Source: Echinarachnius parma (Eukaryota; Echinodermata; Echinoidea; Clypeasteroida; Echinarachniidae). From it: a stretch of DNA of 64,000 bases. Positions 28,101-42,700 of the stretch are shown in pieces; position 1 is the stretch's first letter, and each line of letters opens with the position of its first letter. The notes under the pieces are model-generated. The model ran no database searches and was not told where the DNA came from. It saw nothing but the letters and a program-made list of their open reading frames with translations. Location: positions 124,001-188,000 of the forward strand of contig JBAMJV010001391.1 of assembly GCA_037951105.1 (NCBI GenBank), in the 5' to 3' direction. Made by a program: the position numbers and the translations under genes.

Positions 28101-31100
28101 TTTTAATAGGACTATCCAAGAAAGAAGACCAACAGTCCTTCTCATCAGGACTCACCAATCCTCCCTTCTATAACCCCTTCTCTAACCTTCCAACTGTGTA
28201 TACTGTAATTAGTCAGAATTCTTATACAATTGTTTGCAAAAATCCAAGTCTTTTATTACTTCCTAGTTTCTATGCTTGTCTGTGCTTAATACAAAAATAA
28301 ATAATAATAATGGTGCTTATATAGCGCATTATACATGGTCTCAATGCGCTTTACAATTCAATAATAATAATATACACTCTACAAATATAACATTATATCA
28401 AGCTATACAAAATATGAAACTTCAACTTAATTCACGTTCTGCTCCAGGCCTTTATGATGCCGCTTATGAGCGTGATTGCCATTGAGGCTGGGAGAGCACT
28501 GAACCACTGTATTATGCCTTTTGCATGGTCAAATAAATACTGATAATAATAATTATGATAACAATTATTTTATTGTCTGCTCCAGGTCTTTATGACGTGG
28601 CCAATGAGGGCGACTGGCGCTGGGGCTCCGAGTGCGCTGAACCGCCGTATGAGAGGTGGGCCGAGGGCGCCCCTGGCAATGGGGGCGTGGTTGATGAGGA
28701 CTGCGCTTCCATGAGCGGCGCCACCGGAGATTGGGACGATCAGGTCTGCGAAACAACTCTGCTCTATGTCTGCCAGACAAAACCAAGAGGTAAGTTCTCC
28801 TTTTAACCCGTTCCCTTAAATCCCTGTAGTCAAAACCAAAAGGTAAGTTGAACTTCATTTTTTTTTTTTGAAATCACAAATGTTCCCCTCATTTGATACT
28901 TTTATCTTATTTATCTTTTGATAAAAGATTGTCAAATATTGTTTTGGGTCACCAAGTTTGTATAATCAGTACATGGTTTGTCTGGTTTCATAGCTTCTGA
29001 CAATGTAGGAAGACCCTCGAGTTCCAGCATAGGGCTGTGTAGCACAGTTGGTAGAGCACTGGACATGTATTTTTAGTATTAAACTGGTTCAAATTCCACC
29101 AAAGTCCAATTTACTTACTTAGCACCATTCATTCATTTGATTTTAAAACTACTTTGTAGTGGTTAATTTGCTGAGCATTATAGAAGCGAAAGTATTAGCA
29201 CATCATGCTGTGCAAATTAAAGGACCAATTACTTTTAGTTGCGCGCTAGGACTTGGTGATAAAACATAAGCATTATTAATTAAATCAAGCTGAGAAGATC
29301 AATAACTGACCAGTTACTTTTAATTGTACTCTTTGTCTTGGTGATAAAAGCAAATGTATTATTATCACATCATGCTGAGCAAATTAATTGAAAGACCAAT
29401 TACTTTTTAGTTGTGAACAATGTCTTGCAGATGAAATACAAAAGAAATTGTGATTAACTTGTTCACCAATTTATCCTTTTTGTTGGTTATGTATTTCTAG
29501 TATTTCTTTAATTTCTATTGAAAATCAAAAGCTGACTCAGTGTCTCTGAGTCCCTCCAGCGTCCAGCCCATTGCAGCAACACCGTCATCAGCCATTGTTA
29601 CCTGGACACCGTCAACCCGCCAATGCGACATCGTCGCATATGAGGTTGGCTGGCTCGGACAGGATGGAATGAGCGGTCAACAGACGGTTGCCGGGGGCGA
29701 CAGCTCCTACACGATCATCAACAATCTTACACCGAACACCGGTTACGTGGTTTTCATTGACACCGTGACATACACCTCTGGAAATATCGGCAACTCTGCT
29801 GGATACGAGTTTGCAACCGTTGACTGTAATTACATTGATAATCATGTTTATAATCCTACTTTCCTAAATAGATTAAAGTGCATTCAAAAAAGGACAATTT
29901 CCTTTGAATGTGAATCAAATTGTTTCTTCTCCCCATAATTGATTGTTCAGTAGTGTAGACACGCTTAGGAATACGCATACATGTGGTTTCTGTGCGTTAT
30001 CTTTGATTATTGGTATACAATTATCAATTAGTTATATTTTCTTTATTGTACACAAAAAAAGGTGAATTTTGTTGTTTCTTGTTAAAAATTCCTATCAAAT
30101 CAAGATAATTAAAGGCCTTGATAAAGGACCTGTTGATTTACGTTCGAAAGCTTGCTAGCTCTATTTGACTTACATTTGCTTACATTAATTCAGCGGTAAA
30201 TGTATTTTTGTTTGAGTAATTTATTATTATCGGGGCTATAACCTCGATTAGCATTTTGCTATTTGTTAGCTCCATTTGTTGATCCATTAAATGTATTATT
30301 ATAAATCTGAACTGTGAATTGTAAATTGTAAATATTTCACTGATTGTTATTGACAAAAAAATCCATTTCATTCCATTTCATTCATTTAAAGTGGATAAGC
30401 GTTTCTCAGCATTTGTTTCTATTTTCTAAATCTAGATTGTCCCGATGACTATGTTTACGGCAATGGAGGATGCTACAAGTTTGTACGGACACAGATCGAG
30501 TACGAGTACGCCCGGGATGAATGTCGCCGGACAGAGGGTGGTGACCTCGTCGTCATAGAAACGCCAGCGGAGCGTGCCTACGTCTTGAACATGACAGGAG
30601 GAGGGGACTGGTGGGTTGGTAAGTTTTGCAAGAAAATGTTACCTCTCGTGTGATAATTTAAAAGTCCTAATGTTAAAGCCCTAACCACTTATATTAAAGC
30701 TCTAACCACTGGGTTATCTCGGTGGTCTAGTCGTTATGAGGCCTGTCTTGTATCTCTGGAGGTCGTGGGTTTGATCCCCACACCAATCCGCTTATGATTT
30801 TTGTTAACAGCAGCTCAAACATGCACTGAGCATCCAGGGTTTAAACCATGTCAGGGAAGGACAAAGATTCATACATAATAAAAAACATATGGCAAAAAAG
30901 AAAGAAAAAAGGGAAAACAAAGACATTCAATATATTTTCATGCTGCCCATCTGGCTTTACATTCCAGTTTGACTGTGCTTTCTACATGTAAGTCATCATA
31001 TTTTTACTATTTATTGGGAGCGTGTCTGTTTTCTTTCTCTGGCAGGTTTGTACGACAGCGGTACGGAGGGCACCTTCCGCTGGGTTGACTGCTCCGAGCT

Positions 31101-34100
31101 GAACCTTTGGCAGACGTCCAACTGGGCTGAGGGTCAACCGGACGACTCATCCGGCGCGCAGGATTGCGGTCAGATGATTTCCAGCGGAGAGTGGATGGAT
31201 TGGGAATGCGACCGCCCCAACCAATACGTCTGTGAGATCCACCCAATAGGTAAGTCCAAAACGAGTTCTTCCTTTAAAGGGATCTAGTAACTTTGTTGAC
31301 AAGTGCAAAAAGTGATGAGTGATTAATACAAATGTGTACTGGAGTGATCTGATATGTCCACAAAGTAATGTGTGAACATTTTATGTTAATTGGATGTATT
31401 TTGGCTGAGATATGAGCAAAAATGCAAAGTGATAATCACTAACTCATTGCACTTACTTTGTACATGGCTTAATTATCCAGTAGACAATTTCATAACTGAA
31501 CACTTCAATCGCACATATCTTTTGAACGAAGTGGAAATTTGAAAAACCGAAACCTGTCCCGTGATTCTATTGTTAATATGAATATTTTAAGGTATGAGAG
31601 AACCACTTGAGTTCCAAGTAAGTTTTTGAAGATTTGGCCAATATGTTTAGTCCCTTTAACTTATGGCAACTTTCGATGGCTAATTTGCTGGGTTTGACTG
31701 CCCCGAGCTGAACCTTTGGCAGGTGTCCAACGTACTGGCCAGATGGTCAGCTGGATGACTCGTCTAGAACACAGGATTGCGGTGAACATCGTTGGATATT
31801 GAAAAATTAATGTTATTATTAAGGATGTTTTCAATTTTTGTTTCTTCTATCCAGCCTTAATCCCGAAAGACTAAAGTAATCTGAATTCACTACCATTGAT
31901 CTCTCGCGGCTTTCCTCAGAGTTCAATTGCGACATCATTTATAGATCTTGAAATATTGTTGAAAATTATTATTTTATGATTAAGGATGTTTTCAAACGTT
32001 TATTTGTTCCATCCAGCTTTAATCCCGAAAGTAGAGAGTCCATCTGACTTCACCGCCACCGCTCTTTCCATGGTGAGCATTGGTCTCACGTGGGTTCCCT
32101 CCGACTTCAACTGTGACGTCCTTGGCTACCGCATCCTTGTGCAGCAGGGTCTCCAGACGTTCACTGTTGACGTCGAGGGCGGAGATCGCAGCGCGTACAT
32201 CGTCAATGATTTGAGGATGGACACGGAGTATAGTTTCCGGATTGCCGCGCTGACCCTGTCGGGACCTCTTGCTTATGGCGAGGAAGTTGTTGCGAGTACC
32301 AACAGTGAGCTCGGTAAGTATAGATAGGGCCTGTGGGGTCACTCCCAACATGACAGGCTACGCACCTGTGTCCCAAAAAAGCATTCAAGGGTATCATTTT
32401 CAGCTATACTGTGCTGTCAAGGTTTCCTTACAATAGGGGTGGTTTTCAGCTATCATTGAACTTACAAATAATAGGATCCCTTCAAAAGAAATAAACTACA
32501 AAAATGGTAACTTTTGAGGTGCAGAGGTTTTCAAAATTGTATATATAATATGGAAATATCCTATCTATAGATATTATTGTAGCGAAATGGAGATAATGAA
32601 CAAAGCCCCCAAAATACCTCAATTTCTCTTTTATTTAATTCTTATAGCTGACTGCCCGGAAGGCTACGAAGAAGGCTTCATGGATAGCTGCTACCGTTTT
32701 GTGAAGGGTTCGTTCACTTGGGAACAAGCTAGACTTGAGTGCAGCAAGGACTTCGGAGGGGAGCTTGTCGTTGTCAACAACCAGTTCGAACAGGAGTACA
32801 TCGTCAACAGGACCATAGAGGGAGACTGGTGGATAGGTATAAATGCATTTCAATTTTAATGACAGATCAAATGAAACATGAGCGTTTTAGTTTGGGTTTG
32901 ATATTTAGGATAAAATGTATTGTAATGTAACAACCAGTTCATACAGGAATATATCGTTCACAGGACCATTGAGGGATATTGGTGGATATATAGGTAATGC
33001 ATTTCAATTCCAATGACTTTGTGATCGTTTCCTTTTTTCTCTGTTGAGATGAAATATAACGTTAGCTTTAAAGTTACGGTTTGATATTTAGGATAAATGT
33101 ATTACGATGTAACAACCAGTTCGAACAAAAATACAATCAAACCCTTCATTTATGTATCATTGTAGTATAATCTACATTGTGTCTTGACTATGCAGGCTTG
33201 CACGACATAGCGACAGAGGGCACCTTCCGCTGGACAGACTGCTCCGAGATGACCGTCTGGCAGATGTCCAACTGGGCCCCTGGACAACCGGACCCTGAAA
33301 CTGGAAATGACCAGGACTGCGTCCAGATGATCATTGGCGGTCAGTGGATGGACTGGCCATGCAACCGCCCCAACCAGTTCATCTGTGAAATATTTGCGAA
33401 AGGTGCGTTTTCTTGAGTTGGCATTCTTCTTCTTCTTCTTCTTCTTCTTCTTCTTCTTCTTCTTCTTCTTCTTCTTCTTCTTCTTCTGCTTCACCTCCTA
33501 CTTCTCCTTCCTTGATAGACTATGGGGGTGTTGCATAAAAAGTTATGATTGAAAATATGTGTATTTGAGCCAATCAGAGATGCGCATTTGGCCACATTTT
33601 CTGACTTGCGATTAATCGCAACTTTGCAGATGGTCGCAACACCTTCTATATCTTCTATATCTCTCAAAAATATGCCCCAGACAATTTCAGCAGGGAGGGA
33701 ATTTATGATGCAAGTATTCTTCTAACATGGGAACCTCCCAACTACATCTTTGACATTTAAAAATCTAAATATTCATTCAACTTGATTAAACTATTCAATT
33801 ATTACTCAATAAAATGATTCCTTTTCTGTTAGACTACGTCTCACAACAATACGCCCAACAAGAGGGTATTTCCGACGCAAATGTCTAAACATAGGAGCCT
33901 TCCCACTACATCTGTGTCTATTGTCTGAAGTCTGAATATCTATTTAACTCTATTAAACTATTCAATTTAACCCAAGTGTAAGCTATTCTTTTCTGTTAGA
34001 CTATTTCCCTCAACTATATTCCCCAGCCAACTTCAGCAGTGAATATTGTCTGAAGTCTGAATATCCATTTAACTCAATTAAATTATTCAATTTAACTCAA

Positions 34101-36697
34101 TTGAATTATTCTTTTTCTGTTAGACTATGTCCCTCAGCAATACGCCCCAGCCAACTTCAGCGGCGAGGGGATCTCTGACGCAAGTATCCTCCTAACGTGG
34201 GAGCCTTCAGACTACCTCTGCGACATCGCCGGCTACTCGATCAAGTACACCGACCTGCTGGTAGATGGCGAGGTCAGTGTGCAGGGAGGCGATGCCGACA
34301 TGGTGGTGATCAACGGCCTCCGTGCAAGCACCACCTATCGCTTCTCCATCAAGCCCCTCCTGATCGTCGACCGGCAGTTGGACTACGGTATCGCCATCGA
34401 GGTGGCGACCATTCAGTTTGCAGGTTAGTAAACCCATTATGTGTTATGAATTTATTTGATGTTACACTTTTAGCATTGAAAGGTGTAACCAAACAATTTC
34501 TGCAATCGGAATCATTGCCTATTAATAATTTTATGATGGATGGAAAGGTGTTTCAATGGATGTTCACTGGAAAAAATGTCAATGATAATAATGGCACTAT
34601 TAATAAGAATCCTTTCTTTTCTCCAAAGGTTGCTAGAGGTATTTGTCTACGTCAGCGCTCACGGCAACATCTCCTCTCCCTACTTCCCAAAGAGAACTAT
34701 CATAAAGAATTCATAAAGAATTTTTTATGAGATGTACACTGTACAGCACACATGCATTCTAGTGATAACATGGATGGATAAAAAACCATAACCAAGCATT
34801 CTTCCTTCTTCTCCAACATATCTCGGCAACATATCCTCCCCTTACTTCCTTGAGAGGAACTATGATAATAAAGTAATGACGGGTATTTTTTATGGGATAC
34901 ATACATTGCAGTGATAAAATGGATGGAAAAAAACATGATGCAAATTCTTTCTTCTTCTCCAAAAGGTTGCGAGGAGGAACTTGTCTACCTCAGCGCTCCC
35001 GGCAACATCTCCTCCCCCTACTTCTTGGAGAGGAACTACCCGCCCAACGTCGACTGTGTTTACACCATCACCTTGGAAACCCGCGTCCTCCTGACCTTCC
35101 AGCTATTGTTTGCCATCCCTGATGAGAACGACTACCTCGGCATCTCAGAGCTGGAGGAGGATGGCTACGTGGAGAAAGTGGTGAGTGTTTATAGACGTTG
35201 TTTAAAGGAAAGAGAAGCACTCGTCAAACTTCATTTCAATGGCTGAAACTAAGTGCTATTGTTGAAATTTGATTATTAATAAATACTATTGTGCGTGAAT
35301 GGTATAAGGAAATTGTTGTGTCTCAACTAGGACCCAAAATCTAATATGGAACAGATTAATTTTAAACTCTTGTGATCTTCCAACTCGTTTGCGGAAACTG
35401 AACGGAATTGGCATCCCCAAGCAGGACAACATTTAAATCATTAACATCCTTTCCCTTACTCGTCTTGTGTTATTGTTATCTTGATTTTTTGGTGATGAAG
35501 TTATTTATTCATTCAATTATTCATTCATTCATTCAAGATTACTCTTTGCCTATGTTTTTTTTACTTTACATGTCTTTCTATCTTCAACTTCAATCTATTG
35601 CAGTTATCTTGATATTTTGCAGAGACTTAACAGAATCAGCATACCCAAGCAAGATCCTTTCATAAACTTTTCTTTTATGATCGTTATCTTGTCAAGTTAT
35701 TCATTTATTCATCTGTTCATTTATCACAAATTACTGTTTTTTTGTATTTGATCTATATTTTTAACTTTAAATGATTGCTGTAATTTTGATCTTTCTTTGC
35801 AGAGACTGAGCGGATTAGGAATCCCCAAGCAGTACATCAGTATGTCCAATTCAGTCCAGCTGCAATTTGTGACCAACGGCCGAGTAGAGGGCCCGGGCTT
35901 CTGGCTGGTCTTTGCGGAGTATGATGTCGGTAAGTTTCACTTTTCTTTTATTTGTTAATATGCACATAATGTTCATTGTATATGATTTGTATGAATGTTT
36001 TACAATTAAAATAACAAAGTTTGACACGTTAACTATTTAGTACAGGTATATGATGTGGCACAATCGGATATAAAGCGCTTAACTTCAAATCATGGGAGCC
36101 AAGATCTATGAGCCAGTATTTTTGTCCTATAGCACAGCATTTAATTCATTTTGCTGCTCTCTACTCAGGAGTATAACAGGGTATGGTACTTGGTGGGGTG
36201 TTTGAAATTAGCCCTTTAGCGCTCTAAGCAGCTCGGGCTAGTATGCTCCCAAGGGAGTTGAGATGGTGCACAGGATAATTGCACAGGTATGAACCAAGAT
36301 GACCAAGAGTAAAAATAATGTTAACAAGCGCTTTGAAACCCAATATTAACCTGTTCCCTTTGAGATTTGTAATCTCCATACACTTTGTACTCATACCAAC
36401 CAGTTCCTGTAGTCAAGGGGTTAAGCGCTATATAAATGTAATCTATTGTTATAATTATTATTACTTAGAACTACCTGTTGAGGAGCCATGTACTGAGATG
36501 ATCACCCTCAAGCAAGGCCCCGTCCCCCTCCTCTTCGCCACGCCCGGTTACCCCACTGGATACGACAACTACCAGGCTTGCAACTGGGTGCTCCAACAGT
36601 CTGGGTCTGCCACGACTGCAGGCGCAGGTAACGTGATGGAAGATGATGATAATTCCCACAATTGACGATGGTGATGATGATGATGATGATGATGATA

Positions 36698-36729
<32 letters not shown>

Positions 36730-36736
36730 AATGGTA

Positions 36737-36777
<41 letters not shown>

Positions 36778-39700
36778 AATGATGTTAAGAATATGATGAT
36801 GAGTTTAATGATGACAATGAAAATCACTTGTTAATAATGGTCTGTTTTACCGCTAACAAGATATTTTTGCTGATTTCAATTGAAATACAGTTATTTCTAT
36901 TGAGTATGTATCAATATTGGAGAAAAAATCCATGTATAAACGATAAATCTATTGTTCAGTAAACAGAGAAACGTGTGTTTGAAATTAGAGGTTGATCTAC
37001 AAGTGCAGTGGGAGGTTAAGATAATTTTATTCTAAGTTTTCTTCCCAACCTTTTATTTTCTACTTTCTGGAAAATAAAGCTTACCCTAACCCTAAAAACT
37101 TTAATATCAAACCCTACCCTAAATCGATAAATTAGGGGTTATTTTCAACTATTTAAAAAACGCTTTTGAACATTTTTGCAAAAGTGTAAGCATTAAAAAT
37201 TTTTTTTGAAAATTACATACAGCGCAAGTCGAACGACCATACATGTAGGTTCTTTAAACCCCTTTCCTTTGAGATTCTGAAATCCACATTGACTATGTAC
37301 TTAGCCCACTCAGTTCCCGTAAGCAACGGGTTAAATTTACATATGATTAATCAGATATGTACTAATTGTAATGTTGCAGGTATCGCTGCCGAGGAGAACC
37401 TAATCGAGCTTGTCTTCAACGACCTCGACCTTGAGGAGAGCTACGATTACCTCGTCATCGGACGCGGTTCCAACCCGGCGAACGCTTCCACCGAGATCGG
37501 CCGCTTTACCGGCAACGACGTCCCTTCACTTCAGTACGTTGACGATGCCGTGTGGTTGAGGCTGGAGACCGACTCTTCCAATTCGGGCGTCGTGCGCGGG
37601 TTCTCTTTTGGCGCAACTGAGAAAACCCCAGGTACTTCTAATATTGCTATATTCTCTGTAAATTATTTGCATTTTAAAACCAAGCAAATGAAGGTGATCA
37701 CTAACTTAAATGATCTAGTACTCAAGAGTACTTAGCATGGTAGCTTAGAAGTTAGAGTTACAGTCTATTCTTTTTTACCCATTTAAACATTCTCAATTCA
37801 ATTAAACATCAGTTTATTATCAAAAAATGGGTAAGAAGTTTGAAGACTAATAATTGACAGTGTACAAGTTAAAAAACATAAATAACATCATAACATAGTA
37901 GAAACCAGTACCTCAAACAAACATGCCAGTGAGCAAGGCCCCCCCCCTCCGATAATAAACCCTAATTAACCCGTTAACTATGAGATTATAAAATCCCCAT
38001 AGACTTTGCACATATTCTACCCGGTTCCCGTATGCAATGGGTTAAAACTATGATTCAATTTGTATTATTCAGACAGTAATTACATTTTAAAGTTTTTTTT
38101 AATAAACAAAATAAAGCTTTATTATTTAATTTAATTTTTTTAAAATTCATCCACAGACCAAATCCCTGTGAACAAGCTTCCGCCTCCCATCATCAACCCG
38201 CCGTGGAACGGAACCTGCGGATCTACGATACCCATTCCCGCGGGCACGGGCGTCGTGCTGGTATCTTCACCGAACTACCCTAGTCCGTACCCCGAGAACG
38301 CGCAGTGCGTGTGGTACCTGGAGGCACAACAGGGACGTTTCCGCATCAGCGTGGACGAACTCATGACAGAAACAGGGTGCGTATATAACGTTTAAAAGTT
38401 ACAAAAAAGCCTTTAACCCCTTGACCACGGGAACTGAGTGGTTATTGTACAAAGGCTATGGGGATATCATAAACTCGTAGGGAACAGGTTAATTGTTATG
38501 TTTTGTTTGACCTCAAAGGGCTTTTCCTTAACCTTTTCTTTTAGGTGGCCAAAATGACACCTCAAATAGGCACCCACCATAGACCGTATGATGTAGATCT
38601 TAATTCTTTGGTGGCCAAATTCAATTCTGGCACCTAGGCCATTGCTAAGGGCGAGCCAAGCCTCCTCACTAACTTTTTTCCTTACTGGCCCATTTGGGCA
38701 AGTAAAATCATAACTTTTCAAATTTTACTTGCCCAAACAGAAAGCTTACTTCTAGATGAGATTTAACATAAGAAATTACATTATTCCCTCATAATTGACC
38801 AATAATTTATTTTCTGAGTGGGTAACCAAATTAGGCCATTTATGAATTTTTACTTGGCCGACAGCAATTTTTACTTGCCCCGGGCAAGTGCTAGTGCCCT
38901 GGATAATTGATAATTAATAATTTATCAAGATAAGTTGTCAGTTGATAGTGAGAAGGGTGGACGTTTAATTGATATTAGCTAAATTAAGTTTGCCGTTTTA
39001 TCTTGTAGGTTGAAGGCCTTTCTTGTGTGATGCCAAATTATCAGATTTTGGGAATATTTATCAAAAATAAAAGAGAGCATTATTTAGGGATGTGATATTT
39101 TGTGCATGTTAATACTTGTCTGGTTATGCATATGATTCAATTTCATGTCATTTTTTCCTTCTTTAAAAAACAGCTATGATATCGTTGAGATTGGTCGTGG
39201 TAGCGATGCTTCGGATGCTACCACACGTTACACAACCTTGTCAGGAACAATTGACGATGATTTCAGTCTCGTGGTCGAGGAATCGGTGGCGTGGATCAGA
39301 TTCACGTCGGACTACTCGGTGTCGGACATGGGCTTCCGCTTCTTCGTTCAGCAAGATGTTGGTAAGGAGGAGCAACTGAATTTCCAGATCATTTGTTCAT
39401 GTCTCCTCTAGATATAAATAATGTCCCTCCATCGCAGGATTGTTGTGATGGCCGTCTCATTTACAATATAGTCCTCATGCCAAATTCTCATGCACTCCAA
39501 AATATGGTCCTTTGTTTAATTTCATGACTTTTACTCTTGCGACATCTCCTGTGCTATCAATTTTTCGCGAACCCGCCGAAGAATCTGATTTCAATTTACA
39601 GTCAAACCTGCCTTAGCAAGGAAAAGGCCACCTGCCTGTAATGGTGGGCGCCCACTATTTTCAATTTTTTGTAATCGTAGTACAAACTACATGTCCTGCG

Positions 39701-42700
39701 AGCTCTGACTGCTTGCAGTATTTGCGGTCATTGCCCTAATTTGCTAAATGTGGTGCAAACCCGGAGGATAAGAAATCAACTTAGGAAAAAGTGGGCGGGA
39801 TCATCGAAGTGATACAGCTTTTTGTATAAAGTAAATTCAAACTGACCAGTGGGGTTTTGCATAAATAGTTGTGATTAAATCGCTAGTCAGAAAATATGTG
39901 CATTTGAACCGATCAGATTTCCACATTTAGCCACATTTTCTGAATTTGTGATTGATCGCAACTCTTTATGCAACATCCCCCAGAAATATATAATGTAAAT
40001 TATGTTAATTTTCGGTTATGTTTGTTTTCATCCTCAGATTGTGCGGAGACGCTGGTAGTGACTGCACTGGACAGGACCATTTCATCAAGGAACTTCCCGC
40101 TTCCCTACGATCCCAACGAATACTGTGTGTGGTCCGTCCTCGGATCAAGCTTCCTACCATTGAGGGCAGTTGTCAATTATTTCAACACAGGTCAGTGCTG
40201 GCATTTTTCGCTTTATACCGTTTCTGATAAGTGCATAATTCCTGTCGCTTCTTGTAGTATATTTCCCTCTATACTCCCCACTTCCCTATGATCCCAATGA
40301 ATACTGCGTGTGGTCCGTCCTTGGAGCAAGATGGCAGAAGTAAATTATTTCAGCACGGGTCAGTTCCTTATTAAATTGGAAGCCAAATGCTGGTATTTTA
40401 ATTTATTGTGAAGTGGACTTAGGATAGGTAAACATAGGTAACAATTTGTAAACCACTTTAAATAATAATTTAGCATGTTTAACTTGTTGTTGATATCATG
40501 TTCACTACATATTATGTTTATTTAGCTTGGTATTTTAATTTATTGTGAAGTGGACTTAAGATATGTAAACATAGGTACAAATTTGTAAAGCTCTTTTTAT
40601 AATAATTAACCTCTTTTATACTTATTAGCTACTAATATTGTATTGATATTTATATTAAATTATCAATTAAATAAGCTGTCTAATATTACTTATTTCTTAT
40701 TTTACTTATTACAGAGATGGAGTATGATAGAGTCGACGTTGGTCGAGGACCAGCGAGCCTAGCCGGCAACCTAAACACACGCAGCATGCAGCTGTCTGGA
40801 TTTGTCAACGAATCTTTCACCACAAACTCTGTCTCCATGTGGCTGGCGTTCTCGAGCGATGCAAGCAACCAGTTTGGTGGCTTCGAGATTGCTTTCTTCG
40901 ATGGTAAGTGAACTCGCATGCATTCATTTATTTTCGGTTATTTTTTTTATGCAAACAGAACTCATTTACAATTTGTAATAACAATCTGTAATTGGAGAAA
41001 TGTGAGATTTTACTTCATTCACTTCACTGGCACAATTCTCTTTCTGTATGACATTGTACAAATAATCAGCCAAACTTACAGAACTGATGTTAAAACAGGG
41101 CTTAAGTTCAGTAAGCGCCAAACATTTGCAAGTGTGCCATTACTATACACGCGTACATTTGGAGAAAATAGAACCTGCCCATTCATATGTCCTATACAAT
41201 AGAATAGTCTTCTTCCGCAGACCAATGAACACATAATTTAGTATGACGATGAGTCTTAAAATTACACCATTATTCTGGAAACCTATTTTTCTCAATTTTT
41301 TGGTGGATTGGACTACTAAAACTATTATCTTTCATTAATAAACATTATTTTGACGTGTTGGTTCTCTTTCATCCTGATTTTTTTTCTTCTTTTTTATATA
41401 GATATGTGCTCCACCGAGACACTGACTGGAGCCTCGGGAACAATTGCTTCACCTGGATACGGTATCCAGTACCCCAACGGTGCCGAATGCAGCTGGGTGA
41501 TACAAGTGGACGCACTCTACAACATCCTCCTTACTTTCAACGGTTTTGATCTCGAGAGGGGACACGACACGCTCACTGTTGCTGGAGTGAGGGATAATGG
41601 AGTTGTGGTAAGTATAGTAATATTGATACATTGATTGATTTTCAGTTATCCTTATAGAATATTTTTGTAATTCATGAAATAGTTGATTACTTGATGAGTT
41701 TGTTGGGTATTCAAGTGGGTGAACTCTACAACATCCGCTTTTTATGCCTCCGCCAACGAAGTGGCCGGAGGCATTATGTTTTCGGGTTGTCCGTCCGTCC
41801 GTCCCATTTTCGTTCTCGCGATATCTCAAGAACCAGTTGACGGATCAATTTCAAACTTGGTATGAGTGTACATATTGGGGTGACAATGATCTGATTAGAT
41901 TTTGGAGTCATGAGGTCAAAGGTCAAAAATAGCTTGTAATGGCAAAATCTCAAGAACCGAATGTCAAATTTCAATCAAAATTGGTATGTGAATGTATCTT
42001 AGGGAGCCAATGAAACCATACAATTTTGGGGTCATGAGGTCAAAGGTCAAGGTCATAGGACTCTATAAATACATGTTAAAATAGCTTGTAATGGCAAAAT
42101 CTCAAGAACTGAATGTCAGATTTCAATCAAACTTGGTACCTGAATGTATACTCCGCAAAAAAAGAAACTGGACACTTGTATAAGACCAAATATTTCATAT
42201 TCATTTACGATAAAATATATGATATTGTATATCAAATTAAAGATAAAACGACCCTCTTCAATAATGGCATAGAATCCAGATGAAATCATTCATGCATGAC
42301 TTGTCACGGTCAATTAACCACAGCAAGGTGTGTTTTCAAAAATAGCAAAAATGGAACATCCACTCAACCATATAAATGTTGATAAGCATAATCTAAAACG
42401 CTATATTCATGACTTTGGCATAATGTTTCAATACAAATGTGACCTTTTCTATCTTCATTTCAATAAAAAGTATAAATGAAGACAAATTGTGAACGTTATA
42501 GGTTTTATTTTCATCCAAAGTAACAAAATGGGAATTCCATGGCAAAGGTTTATTAGTCGAAACCACAGTTTGTGCCATTATTTCAGCATGAAAAATGGTA
42601 TAAATTCTTCTCAAGAATTCTACTGTAGTCCAAAGATCTTCAAAACCTGATGTCACCATTGGTCAAACAGTTGGGCAGTCTTTAACATGACTTTTCTCTA

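Noticed and set aside
33150-33494. Poly-lysine ORF on the minus strand
   Set aside because: Reverse of the TTC microsatellite running into the antisense of CTLD-6.
34424-34965. Gene boundary between FN3-6 and CUB-6
   Set aside because: Exons on both sides are phase 1 with good donor and acceptor; no stop, poly(A) signal, start codon or signal peptide is seen. The segment holds only CUB-6 relics.
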